Below, one piece after another: positions 9,514 to 17,438 of a stretch of 64,000 nucleotides of DNA; positions within the stretch are counted from its first letter, which is position 1, and every line of letters begins with the position of its first letter. The translations under genes and the position numbers were made by a program. Origin of the DNA: Granulosicoccaceae sp. 1_MG-2023 (GTDB taxonomy: Bacteria; Pseudomonadota; Gammaproteobacteria; Granulosicoccales; Granulosicoccaceae); NCBI GenBank assembly GCA_030546905.1, contig JAUOPI010000011.1, positions 1-64,000 on the forward strand, read 5' to 3'. A model generated the notes under the pieces. It ran no database searches and was not told the origin of the DNA. It worked only from the letters and a program-made list of their open reading frames with translations.

Positions 9514-10224
9514 TTATGCCTCCTCAGTGCCGGCGGTGGTCAGCTTATAGGCCAGCGCGCCGAGGATGGCGCCGGCGATCGGTGCCGCCCAGAACACCAC
9601 CAGTTGCTGGATTGCCGTGGGGTCCATGGAAATCAGCGCCGGACCGGTACTGCGGGCCGGATTCACGGATGTGTTGGAGACCGGAATCGAGATCAGGTGG
9701 ATCAGGGTCAGAGCCAGACCGATGGCAATCGGCGCGAAACCGGCCGGTGCGCGCTTGTCGGTGGCGCCGAGGATGATAAACAGGAAGGCGCCGGTCATCA
9801 CAACCTCGGTGACGATAACCGCGAACAGCGAGTAGCCGCCGGGCGAAGCGGCGCCGTAGCCGTTGGAGGCCAGATTGCCGATTTCCGAGCCATTACCGCT
9901 GACGATCACGGCCAGTGTTGCGGCAGCGGCAAGCCCGCCGAGGACCTGCGCGATGATGTAGGGCACCAGCTCGCCGGCAGAAAAACGTCCGGCAACCGCC
10001 AGACCGACCGAAACCGCCGGATTAAAGTGTCCGCCGGAGATAAAGCCGACCGCGTAAGCCATGGTCAGAACGGTCAGGCCGAAGGCCAGTGACACACCGA
10101 CAAGACCGATATTGATACCGGCATCGGCGGAGAAGGTGGCTGCCAGCATGGCGCTGCCGCAGCCGCCGAGTACCAGCCAGAAGGTGCCGAAAAACTCGGC
10201 CAGAAGCTTGTTTTGAAGTCGCAA
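9514..10224 (-). CDS. aqpZ: Aquaporin Z
   Basis: A 236-residue water channel of the MIP family (E. coli AqpZ has 231), with six membrane spans and the two half-helices carrying NPA motifs, in [11 protein letters not shown] and [13 protein letters not shown]. The Arg after the second NPA is the selectivity-filter residue. The best start is the TTG at 10224, seven bases after GAGGAG; the open frame continues upstream without a ribosome site and would add a non-family extension. It is transcribed alone, and its upstream region holds the repeats noted at 10352-10380. Confidence 0.9.
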   Translation of the reverse strand: MRLQNKLLAEFFGTFWLVLGGCGSAMLAATFSADAGINIGLVGVSLAFGLTVLTMAYAVGFISGGHFNPAVSVGLAVAGRFSAGELVPYIIAQVLGGLAAAATLAVIVSGNGSEIGNLASNGYGAASPGGYSLFAVIVTEVVMTGAFLFIILGATDKRAPAGFAPIAIGLALTLIHLISIPVSNTSVNPARSTGPALISMDPTAIQQLVVFWAAPIAGAILGALAYKLTTAGTEEA

Positions 10225-10351
10225 AGCGGAACTCCTCAATATTATTAGAGAATGAGTGATACGGGCGTAGATAACAGGAAATGCGCAGCCATCTGAGGGA
10301 TGCCGTATCTGCCGCGGATTAAAGCACGGCATCGCCCTGGCATGGTGCAAA

Positions 10352-10380
10352 GTTTGAACAAGTTCACAAAGGTTTGAACA
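10352..10380. promoter_or_regulatory. GTTTGAACA direct repeats with an internal palindrome upstream of aqpZ
   Basis: GTTTGAACA occurs at 10352-10360 and 10372-10380, 20 bases apart, about two helical turns. The first copy forms the palindrome TGAACAAGTTCA with the following bases. The site lies about 130 bases upstream of the aqpZ start, in a 317-base gene-free gap. It may be an operator; no regulator can be named. Confidence 0.3.
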
Positions 10381-10480
10381 TCTGAAGGCACTTTGATATG
10401 CCTTGGTATCGGTGGCGTCACCGATGCCGCAGTAGCCGCGCGTAGCTGCTGGCCCGGGCGGGACTGAGGGACTGAGAGAG

Positions 10481-10510
10481 GAAAAAGCAGGCGCCCCCCG
10501 ACGGGACGCC
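10481..10510 (-). terminator. Probable intrinsic terminator of the SDR/monooxygenase operon
   Basis: Read on the minus strand, GGCGTCCC pairs with GGGGGCGCC around a short GTC-type loop, then the sequence continues TGCTTTTTCC. It lies about 30 bases past the stop of the SDR gene. The stem is GC-rich with one G-T pair or bulge. Confidence 0.55.
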
Positions 10511-10541
10511 CGACGTCGCAGTTGATCGGGGAAGGCGGATA

Positions 10542-11327
10542 TCAGGCCGAGGTAAAACCGCCGTCCACGTTAATCGCTTGTGCCGTCACATGCGGCGAGG
10601 CTGCCAGATAGACGGCAAGATCACCCATATCCTGCGGTGTTTGCGCTTCGCCTTGCGGGATCAACGTATCCTGATGGCGGGCCCAGGACTCTTCCATGGC
10701 TTCGCCGGGATTTTTCCAGCGTTCGGCCAGCCCGCCCGGCCCGTACCACATCTGTGTGGGGATAATGCCCGGGCAGATGGCGTTGACGGTGATGCCGGTT
10801 CGTTGCAGTTCTTTGGCCAGCGCGTAAGTGAAACCCACCACGGCAAACTTCGACGCGGTGTAGTGCGCCAGATCGGGGAAGCCGACCTTACCGGCAATCG
10901 AAGCGATATTGATAATGCGTCCGGCACCGGCCTGTTTCATGGGTTCCTGCTCGGCTTTGCAGCACAGAAAGACCCCTTTGGCGTTGACGTTGTTGACGAA
11001 ATCCCAGTCTTCCGGGCTCAGCTCGGCGACCGACTTGATGGAGATTACGCCGGCGTTGTTGACCGCGATATCGAGTTTGCCGAATTCCGCGATAACGCTA
11101 TCGACCATCTGCTGTACCTGATCCCATTGTGTAATGTCGGCCTTGATCGCCAGCGCACGGCGGCCACCGGCGCGGATAGCGGCGGCGACTGCTTCGGCTT
11201 TTTCCGGATTCAGGTCAGCGACCGCAACATCGCAGCCGGCTTCTGCCAGACGCTTGGCGATACCTTCGCCGAGGCCCTGACCGGCGCCGGTGATCAGGGC
11301 GGTTTTTCCTTCGAGATTGAAAACCAT
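10542..11327 (-). CDS. Short-chain dehydrogenase/reductase
   Basis: A 261-residue classical SDR. It has a Rossmann nucleotide site TGAGQGLG near residue 14, NNAG, the catalytic Ser in [10 protein letters not shown] and the YTASK active-site Tyr/Lys, ending [10 protein letters not shown]. The acidic residue after the second strand (AVADLN) suggests NAD(H) rather than NADP(H). It follows the flavin monooxygenase gene in the same direction after an 81-base gap that contains a hairpin. With the monooxygenase and the iron-type alcohol dehydrogenase it likely belongs to one oxidative pathway for an alcohol, ketone or diol; the substrate cannot be read from sequence. Confidence 0.85.
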   Translation of the reverse strand: MVFNLEGKTALITGAGQGLGEGIAKRLAEAGCDVAVADLNPEKAEAVAAAIRAGGRRALAIKADITQWDQVQQMVDSVIAEFGKLDIAVNNAGVISIKSVAELSPEDWDFVNNVNAKGVFLCCKAEQEPMKQAGAGRIINIASIAGKVGFPDLAHYTASKFAVVGFTYALAKELQRTGITVNAICPGIIPTQMWYGPGGLAERWKNPGEAMEESWARHQDTLIPQGEAQTPQDMGDLAVYLAASPHVTAQAINVDGGFTSA

Positions 11328-11360
11328 TTCTGACTCTCCTGTTGATGCTTCAGCGTGATT

Positions 11361-11395
11361 GCCGGTCTTGCATTAAAAAACAATACAAGACCGGC
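11361..11395. other. Perfect intercistronic hairpin
   Basis: GCCGGTCTTG at 11361-11370 and CAAGACCGGC at 11386-11395 form a perfect 10-bp stem with a 15-base A/T-rich loop between the monooxygenase and SDR genes. On the transcribed strand the T-run is inside the loop, not after the stem, so a partial terminator is unlikely. An mRNA-stability or processing element is a reasonable guess. Confidence 0.5.
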
Positions 11396-11408
11396 ATAAC
11401 GGTTCAGC

Positions 11409-13196
11409 TTAGCCTTTGTGATGAACTTCCTGCAGACCGTAGACCGGCGTTGGCAGTCCTTCCATCCGCGCTTTGAGCTGCAGCGACAGATACAGGCTGT
11501 AGTGACGGCTTTGGTGCAGATTGCCACCGTGGAACCACAGCGCGTCTTGTTGCGTTGGCTTCCACATATTGCGCTCTTCACCTTCCCAGGGGCCGGGGTC
11601 TTTCGGTGTGTCCGAACCCAGTCCCCAGCATTTACCGACTTTATCGGCCACTTCCTGCGAGATCAGGTCAGCGGCCCAGCCGTTCATGGAACCGAAGCCG
11701 GTTGCATACACCACCAGGTCAGCCGGCAGGGTGGTGCCGTCCTGAAGGACCACGGCATCTTCGGTCAGATGCGAGACTTCACCGCTGGCCAGTTTGATAT
11801 CGCCGTTGGCCACCAGTTCACAGGCGCCGACGTCGATGTAGTAACCGGAACCGCGGCGCAGATACTTCAGGAACAGGCCGGAACCGTCAGCGCCCCAGTC
11901 CAGTTTGAAACCGACTTTCTCCAGCCTTGCATAAAACTCGGCGTCTTTTTTCTTCATCTCCTCGTAGAGCGGAATCTGCCACTGGTGCATGATCTTGTAA
12001 GGCAGGGAAGCAAACACCAGATCGGCTTTTTCGGTTGTCATACCCGATTGCACGGCTTCTTCGGAGTAGAGCCCGCCGAGGCCGATTTTCATCAGGCTGT
12101 CCGAGCGCACAATATGGGTGGATGAACGCTGCACCATGGTCACATCCACGTCGTTTTCCCACAGTGCGGCGCAGATGTCGTGGGCGGAGTTGTTCGCGCC
12201 TATGACCACGGCTTTTTTGCCTTTGTAGGCGTCCGGTCCCGGATGACGGGAGCTGTGGTGTTGTTCGCCGCGGAAGATATCCTGACCTTTGAATTTCGGG
12301 ATATTGGCTTTGCCTGACATGCCGGTGGCCAGCACCAATTGTTTGGGGCGCAGGGTGACAGGCTTGCCATCACGGATCACATCCACCAGCCATTCGCCCG
12401 CTACTTCGTCATAGCGGGCACCTTCGCAGCTGGTGCTGCTCCAGTAATTCAGGTCCATGACCTTGGTGTACATCTCCAGCCAGTCGCCGATCTTGTCTTT
12501 CGGTGCGAAAACCGGCCAGTTGCTGGGGAATTTCAGATAGGGCAGGTGGTCGTACCAGACCGGATCGTGCAGGCACAGCGACTTGTAGCGGTTACGCCAG
12601 GAGTCGCCGGCGCGGCGGTTTTTCTCAACGATAATCGTCGGTACATTCAGGGCCTTCAAACGCGCCCCGAGAGCAATACCACCCTGGCCCCCGCCGATAA
12701 TGACGCAATACGGTTGTTTGGTGTAACCGAGCTCGGCCATTTCCTGTTCGCGTTCTTCGAGCCAGCTTTTGCGGTGTTTATCGTGGCCGTGTTTGGCGCC
12801 GAGCGGGCGGTTGAAACAGGTCGGTTGTTCAAAGCCCTTCAGTTCCTGCAGGGTCGTCAGCAGGGTCCAGACTTTACCGTCGCGCAGGCGCACCAGACCA
12901 TAGCCCCGACCGGCTTCGGTCTCGAACTTGAACCAGGCCTCTATGGTGCCGTCGGCTTCGCTGACGGGCTGATCCGGATCGAGCGTAAAGTTGCGTGGCT
13001 TGATGCCGGGAAGCTGGCTTTCGAGCATGTTGCGCACAGCCTCGCGGGACTCGACGGTTTTCAGATTCCAGGTAAAAGAGACCAGATCCCGCCAGTAGCA
13101 TTCTTCATTGAATAAACCGGCCACTGCATCGGCCCGGCCGGCTTGCAAGAGTTCGTCAAACGCAGCAAGAAAGCGTTCTGCCTGTGCTTTGCTCAT
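11409..13196 (-). CDS. Flavin-containing monooxygenase with N-terminal SnoaL/NTF2-like domain
   Basis: A 595-residue flavoprotein. Residues 1-125 resemble an NTF2/SnoaL-like fold. The FAD-binding VIIGGGQGG lies near 166-173. The group's fingerprint reads FKGQDIFRGEQHHSSR. A second dinucleotide site, VVIGANNSAHD, should bind NADPH, and a late ATGFGSMNGW follows. This arrangement is that of the YUCCA-like/FMO group rather than type I Baeyer-Villiger enzymes, which carry FxGxxxHxxxWP. It is the first gene of the two-gene operon with the SDR and is preceded by a -24/-12 promoter at 13264-13278. Substrate unknown. Confidence 0.85.
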   Translation of the reverse strand: MSKAQAERFLAAFDELLQAGRADAVAGLFNEECYWRDLVSFTWNLKTVESREAVRNMLESQLPGIKPRNFTLDPDQPVSEADGTIEAWFKFETEAGRGYGLVRLRDGKVWTLLTTLQELKGFEQPTCFNRPLGAKHGHDKHRKSWLEEREQEMAELGYTKQPYCVIIGGGQGGIALGARLKALNVPTIIVEKNRRAGDSWRNRYKSLCLHDPVWYDHLPYLKFPSNWPVFAPKDKIGDWLEMYTKVMDLNYWSSTSCEGARYDEVAGEWLVDVIRDGKPVTLRPKQLVLATGMSGKANIPKFKGQDIFRGEQHHSSRHPGPDAYKGKKAVVIGANNSAHDICAALWENDVDVTMVQRSSTHIVRSDSLMKIGLGGLYSEEAVQSGMTTEKADLVFASLPYKIMHQWQIPLYEEMKKKDAEFYARLEKVGFKLDWGADGSGLFLKYLRRGSGYYIDVGACELVANGDIKLASGEVSHLTEDAVVLQDGTTLPADLVVYATGFGSMNGWAADLISQEVADKVGKCWGLGSDTPKDPGPWEGEERNMWKPTQQDALWFHGGNLHQSRHYSLYLSLQLKARMEGLPTPVYGLQEVHHKG

Positions 13197-13263
13197 AGTG
13201 ATTTTCGCTCCTCATTATTGTTGTCTCTGACCATGTCTCTGCGGACATGGTGATACTGTTATG

Positions 13264-13278
13264 GCATTTCCTGTGCCG
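13264..13278 (-). promoter_or_regulatory. Sigma-54 (-24/-12) promoter of the monooxygenase operon
   Basis: The minus strand reads CGGCACAGGAAATGC: GGCAC at -24, then GC at -12 with the required ten-base distance between GG and GC. It lies 68 bases upstream of the monooxygenase ATG. It resembles the promoter of the neighbouring dehydrogenase gene, and an AcoR-like activator is encoded next door. Confidence 0.6.
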
Positions 13279-13353
13279 AAACATGTATCTCTTTAAGTTA
13301 TTGATAATGGGAGGAAAGAACGAGTGAGGCGGGTGTGGCGTTGTGGCGATAGT

Positions 13354-13389
13354 GTGGCATGAGGTGTGGTGCGCCTCACCTCATGCCAC
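13354..13389 (-). terminator. Strong hairpin downstream of the dehydrogenase gene
   Basis: GTGGCATGAGGTG and CACCTCATGCCAC form a perfect 13-bp stem with a 10-base loop, starting 16 bases after the stop of the iron-type dehydrogenase. No U-tract follows. It could be a Rho-assisted terminator, or an operator for the downstream operon, whose -24 element is about 75 bases away. Confidence 0.45.
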
Positions 13390-13405
13390 TGTTTCAGCCA
13401 GCCGC

Positions 13406-14539
13406 TTAGTGCTGTGCTTTGTAGCGTTCGGCCATGGCATTGGCGGCGAGCATGGCCTGATACACGTCATCTTCGCTGACCTGCATCGGCATATTGCCCA
13501 TGGTGTCGCCTTCGGCACAGGCAATCTTCGCTACGGTGCGCCATTCGGCCTCGACGACGTTTTTCAGCCCCATATCGGCCAGTGTCAGTGGCAGACCGGC
13601 GGTTTTGATGATGCGTACCACCTCGTCGAGTTCTTCTTTCGGGGCGTTTTCCAGAACCAGCTGCGTCAGCAGACCGAACACGACTTTTTCGCCATGCTGG
13701 ACGTGGTGCAGATCGGGCACGGCTGACATGCCGTTGTTGACCGCATGGGCACAGGCCAGACCGCCGGCTTCGGCGCCGACGCCGCTGAGATAGATGGTCG
13801 CTTCGATGGTTTGCTCAAGCGCCGGGGTGACCAGCTTGTTGCGTACCGCGTCCATGGCGGCATCGACGTTTTCGCGCAGCAGTTCAAAACACAGCTCGGC
13901 CAGACCGAGACCGGTCCGTGAAGGGCGTTTGAGTACCAGATTGACGCCGTCGGATTGATAGCAGGCGCGGGCTTCAAAGTAGGTGGCCAGGGCGTCGCCG
14001 ATGCCGGCGGCGAAAAAGCGTGCCGGTGCGGCGCAAAGGATCTCCGTATCGGCCACCACCACATCGGGGTTTTGCGGCAGAAACAGATAGTGGTCGAATT
14101 CGCCTTCTTCGGTGTAGATCACGGCAAGTGCGGTACAAGGCGCATCGGTGGAGGCGATGGTGGGGTAGAGAACCACCGGTAATTTGTAGTGATAGGCGAC
14201 GGCTTTGGCGGAGTCGAGAGTTTTGCCTCCGCCCACGCCGACAATCACATTGGCACCGGCCTCAGTGGCGAGTTTGCCGAGCCGGTCAATCTCTGTTTGC
14301 GAGCATTCGTAGTTGAATTTTTTCACGGTCACGCCCAGACCGGCTTGTTTGAGTCCCTGAGCGGTCTGATCGCTTACCCGCCCGAGAATAAATTCATCGC
14401 AGACGATAAACGCATGATCGCCGAAGTTTTTCACATAGTCCTGCATCTGGTTCAACAGGCCTTTGCCGATCATGAATTGTTTCGGCGAAGTGACGCTGCG
14501 TGGCACCCGGGTCGGATTGCCGGCTTGAGCATCGGACAT
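13406..14539 (-). CDS. Iron-type alcohol/glycerol dehydrogenase (GldA-like)
   Basis: A 377-residue group III metal-dependent dehydrogenase. The resemblance to E. coli GldA (367 residues) is clear along the whole length: GVGGGKTLDSAKAVA for NAD binding, PTIASTDAPCTALAVIYT, and metal ligands Asp in AAGIGDALATYFEA and His in CAHAVNNG and HGEKVVFG. The reaction should be NAD-linked oxidation of a vicinal diol or related alcohol. AAGGAG lies about ten bases before the ATG. It stands alone behind its own -24/-12 promoter and next to the AcoR-like activator, so the physiological substrate may be a diol other than glycerol. Confidence 0.88.
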   Translation of the reverse strand: MSDAQAGNPTRVPRSVTSPKQFMIGKGLLNQMQDYVKNFGDHAFIVCDEFILGRVSDQTAQGLKQAGLGVTVKKFNYECSQTEIDRLGKLATEAGANVIVGVGGGKTLDSAKAVAYHYKLPVVLYPTIASTDAPCTALAVIYTEEGEFDHYLFLPQNPDVVVADTEILCAAPARFFAAGIGDALATYFEARACYQSDGVNLVLKRPSRTGLGLAELCFELLRENVDAAMDAVRNKLVTPALEQTIEATIYLSGVGAEAGGLACAHAVNNGMSAVPDLHHVQHGEKVVFGLLTQLVLENAPKEELDEVVRIIKTAGLPLTLADMGLKNVVEAEWRTVAKIACAEGDTMGNMPMQVSEDDVYQAMLAANAMAERYKAQH

Positions 14540-14578
14540 GATTGTTGCACTCCTTGTTATTGCTTACGCCGCTTTCGC

Positions 14579-14593
14579 GCAAAGCCCGTGCCT
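14579..14593 (-). promoter_or_regulatory. Sigma-54 (-24/-12) promoter of the dehydrogenase gene
   Basis: The minus strand reads AGGCACGGGCTTTGC: GGCAC, five bases, TTTGC, with the correct ten bases between GG and GC. It lies 40 bases upstream of the ATG at 14539. This is the best -24/-12 match in the window. Confidence 0.75.
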
Positions 14594-14659
14594 GTGGAGT
14601 GGGATAATTAACTGATTGAATAAACAAAGAAAAATATCGGTATCAGCGGCGTATCAAGG

Positions 14660-14718
14660 TGTTGCTGTTGCACTGATTGTCGCACTGCAACAGTTTTTGC
14701 AACACCTGGTGCAACAGG
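14660..14718. promoter_or_regulatory. Clustered TGTTGCA/TGCAACA repeats, likely activator binding sites
   Basis: Within 59 bases there are TGTTGC, TGTTGCA, TGCAACA, GCAACA and TGCAACA, arranged as inverted pairs. They lie 70-140 bases upstream of the -24/-12 promoter at 14579-14593 and just past the end of the AcoR-like gene. Position and symmetry fit an upstream activating sequence bound by that protein. Confidence 0.6.
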
Positions 14719-14744
14719 GCTGGCGGGGCGGCACGTCGGACCGA

Positions 14745-16673
14745 TCAGTGCCTGGCTTGTTGACGGCGCAGACGCCGGTAAATGGTGGAACGGTCTATGC
14801 CGAGCAGACGTGCAGCGGCGGAAACATTTCCGTTGCATTGTTGCAGGGCCTGTTGCAGATCAGCCTGACTTTGCGGCGTGCGCGGCGTGCTTGCCTGTGG
14901 CCCGGGCAGGGGCGTTGCAGCCTTGCGTAGCAGACGTTCGGGCAGGTGTTCAGGGATAATCAGCGCTTGCTCGCAAAGCAGGGCGGCATAGCGCAGCGCG
15001 GTGTCGAGTTCGCGGATATTGCCCGGCCAGCGGTAAGTCAGAATCAGTTCCAGCGCTTCATCACTAAACTGCAAACCAGGCTTGTGTTGTTGTAGCAGAT
15101 GTACTGCCAGGGCCCGCAGATCGCGCCGTTCCCGTAGTGGCGGTAGCCACAGTTCCGCGCCGCACAGACGGTGAAACAGATCCGTACGGAACAGCCCGGC
15201 ACCGGCCCGTGTTTCCAGGTCATGCAGGGAGGCGGAGACCACACGCACGTCGGGACGGATCACCTGTGTTGCGCCGACACGCAGGACTTCGCCTTCCGAG
15301 AGAAATCGCAGCAGACGGGCTTGTAACTGCAGGGGCATATCGCCGATTTCATCCAGAAACAGCGTGCCACCGTCGGCCGATTCGATCAGACCCGCACGGC
15401 CTTTGGCGGCCGCGCCGGTAAAGGCGCCGGGCGCGTGGCCGAACAGCTCGCCCTCAATCAGCGACTCGGGAATCGCCGCACAGTTGACCGCGATAAACGG
15501 GCCGCGGCGTCCGGAGGCGTCGTGCAGTGCGCGCGCCAGACATTCCTTGCCGCTGCCGGTTTCGCCCTGAATCAGCACCGGCAGATCGCTGCGGGCAATG
15601 CGCGTCGCCCGCCTGACCAGCGCCTGCATACGTTCGTCGCCGTGGTGCAGTTTATCCAGTGCGCTGCGCTGCTGCGGGGCTTTCTGCGTGATGGTGCGCG
15701 GCATGCGCACGCCGCCGGCCGAGGACCAGTCCGGGTCCTGCAGACGGGCGTACCAACGTGAGCCGTCGGCGTCGAGCAGAATGCGTTGTTCCGGTTCGCG
15801 GGCGCGGGTCAGGTGAGTCAGCTGGGCGGTATCGGTCTGGAAAAAACGCCCCACCGGCGCGCCGATCAGATCCGGCGCATTGTGCCAGGGGATGCCGGCC
15901 AGACGGGCCAGCTCGCGTCCGGCGCTGTGCGTCATGCCGGTCAGGTTGCCGGCGCTGTCCAGTGCCACCGCGTGTTCCGGGTCCACGTCCAGAAATGCCG
16001 GGCTGCGCGAAAAACATAAAACCCAGCCGCGCCGTTGCTCGTGCATCAGATTGGCGAGCTCGATATGGCGCGCCGACTGACGCACCAGATGCAGGGCCAG
16101 ATTCTGGCTGATCTTCGGCCCGGGCGGTCGCAGCAGGGAGATGTCGAGCACCGCGCTAAGGTGGCCTTTGGCATCGTAAATCGGCGCGGCGGTACAGCTT
16201 AGCGGCGTGTGGGTTTCGTCGAAGTGATCGCTTTGATGGATGGTCATGGCTTCGCCGGTGACGATGCAGGAACCGACACCACAGGTGCCGGCGCGCGATT
16301 CTGACCATTCCGCACCCAGATACAAACCGGCCTCACGCAGCTCACGTTCGAAGCCGGGATCGCCGAAAAAATCGACCGTAACGCCTTTGTTGTCGGCCAG
16401 TAGCAGCACGTAATCGTGACCGGCGACCTGACGGTAAAGCTCGCTGAGGCCGTTGCGCGCGATATGGATCAGGCGCTCGCTGCGCTCGCGGTGCTCGCGC
16501 AGACGGGCCGGCGAGACGATATGCGCACGCATCCGCTGCGATGGGTCCATACGGTATTCGGACACGCAGCGTTTCCAGGAATTGACCACCAAGGGGTCAT
16601 GCCGGGTCGGTCGGCCTTCCAGGGCGCGTTCAATTTCGTTGATGTGCTGCAGATTGCCGGAGATTAAAGACAT
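14745..16673 (-). CDS. AcoR-like sigma-54-dependent transcriptional activator
   Basis: A 642-residue regulator. The first 200 residues hold a GAF-like sensor region with the segment WSESRAGTCGVGSCIVTGEAM typical of AcoR relatives. A PAS-like stretch follows. The AAA+ domain has GETGSGKE, ELFGHAPGAFTGAA and TLFLDEIGD, and the C-terminal Fis-type helix-turn-helix is around GNVSAAARLLGIDRSTIYRRL. The GAFTGA loop is intact. It is followed on the same strand by the dehydrogenase and monooxygenase operons, both with -24/-12 promoters, and is the obvious activator of both. The inducer is unknown; AcoR itself responds to acetoin. Confidence 0.88.
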   Translation of the reverse strand: MSLISGNLQHINEIERALEGRPTRHDPLVVNSWKRCVSEYRMDPSQRMRAHIVSPARLREHRERSERLIHIARNGLSELYRQVAGHDYVLLLADNKGVTVDFFGDPGFERELREAGLYLGAEWSESRAGTCGVGSCIVTGEAMTIHQSDHFDETHTPLSCTAAPIYDAKGHLSAVLDISLLRPPGPKISQNLALHLVRQSARHIELANLMHEQRRGWVLCFSRSPAFLDVDPEHAVALDSAGNLTGMTHSAGRELARLAGIPWHNAPDLIGAPVGRFFQTDTAQLTHLTRAREPEQRILLDADGSRWYARLQDPDWSSAGGVRMPRTITQKAPQQRSALDKLHHGDERMQALVRRATRIARSDLPVLIQGETGSGKECLARALHDASGRRGPFIAVNCAAIPESLIEGELFGHAPGAFTGAAAKGRAGLIESADGGTLFLDEIGDMPLQLQARLLRFLSEGEVLRVGATQVIRPDVRVVSASLHDLETRAGAGLFRTDLFHRLCGAELWLPPLRERRDLRALAVHLLQQHKPGLQFSDEALELILTYRWPGNIRELDTALRYAALLCEQALIIPEHLPERLLRKAATPLPGPQASTPRTPQSQADLQQALQQCNGNVSAAARLLGIDRSTIYRRLRRQQARH

Positions 16674-16835
16674 GATGCGTACTGCCCGGGGCGTTACGGC
16701 TGCCCGTTTAAGCGCTGAAGTCCCCGACTATAGCGATAGGTTGTAATATGTGTCAAAAATGTATTGACTCCAGCTTTGTGCTGTATCGCAACAAGTGCTC
16801 AGCTGCGGCCGTGCTGTGCCGGCACGGCCGCCGGC

Positions 16836-17438
16836 TCAGTCGGCCGGTTCGTTGCCGGTGATCATGGCGCGCAGGCTGGCAAAGGGTTTTTCGTCCATGG
16901 TCAGGGCGAGATACACATGCGCGATCAGAAAGGCCAGGGTCAGAAAGGCTGCCGCGGTGTGTACGATTGCCACCACGCTCAGCGGCAACCAGGCGAAGGT
17001 GGCGCTGTGCTGCCATTGTGCACTGAACAGATAAAACAGGCCACTGATCCAGATGGCCGGACCGATCAGCACATGTAGTGAGAGATAGGTCAGGCTTTGC
17101 AGCGGATTGAGTTTGTGCTGCTTGTCCTTGTGGAAAGGGTGCGGTTTGCCCTGAAAAATACCGAAGGCATAGTAGCGGGTCTGCGCCAGTATCCGCTCGG
17201 GGGTGGAGGGAATATATTGCTTCCATTCGCCGGTGGTCAGGTGCCAGAACCAGGCCAGAATCCACAGCCCGATCAGTGCCCAGGCGGCCAGACGGTGCAG
17301 GGCCACGGCTTTGCCGAAGCCGAACAGCGTGTAGCTGCCGTGGACCTCAAAGCCGGTGAGCAGCAGGAAGATAATCAGGCCCGCCTGTGACCAGTGCCAG
17401 AGTCGTTCAAACCGTGTGTACATGGCTTGGCTGCTCAT
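16836..17438 (-). CDS. Cytochrome b subunit partner of the octaheme cytochrome
   Basis: A 200-residue membrane protein with four to five spans and conserved His residues at their ends (WHWSQAG, LHRLAAW, LHVLIG, AHVYLAL). It resembles the b-type subunits of hydrogenases and thiosulfate reductases. It should bind two b haems and pass electrons between the quinone pool and the periplasmic octaheme cytochrome. Its ATG overlaps the stop of the cytochrome gene by four bases, so the two are translationally coupled. Confidence 0.82.
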   Translation of the reverse strand: MSSQAMYTRFERLWHWSQAGLIIFLLLTGFEVHGSYTLFGFGKAVALHRLAAWALIGLWILAWFWHLTTGEWKQYIPSTPERILAQTRYYAFGIFQGKPHPFHKDKQHKLNPLQSLTYLSLHVLIGPAIWISGLFYLFSAQWQHSATFAWLPLSVVAIVHTAAAFLTLAFLIAHVYLALTMDEKPFASLRAMITGNEPAD

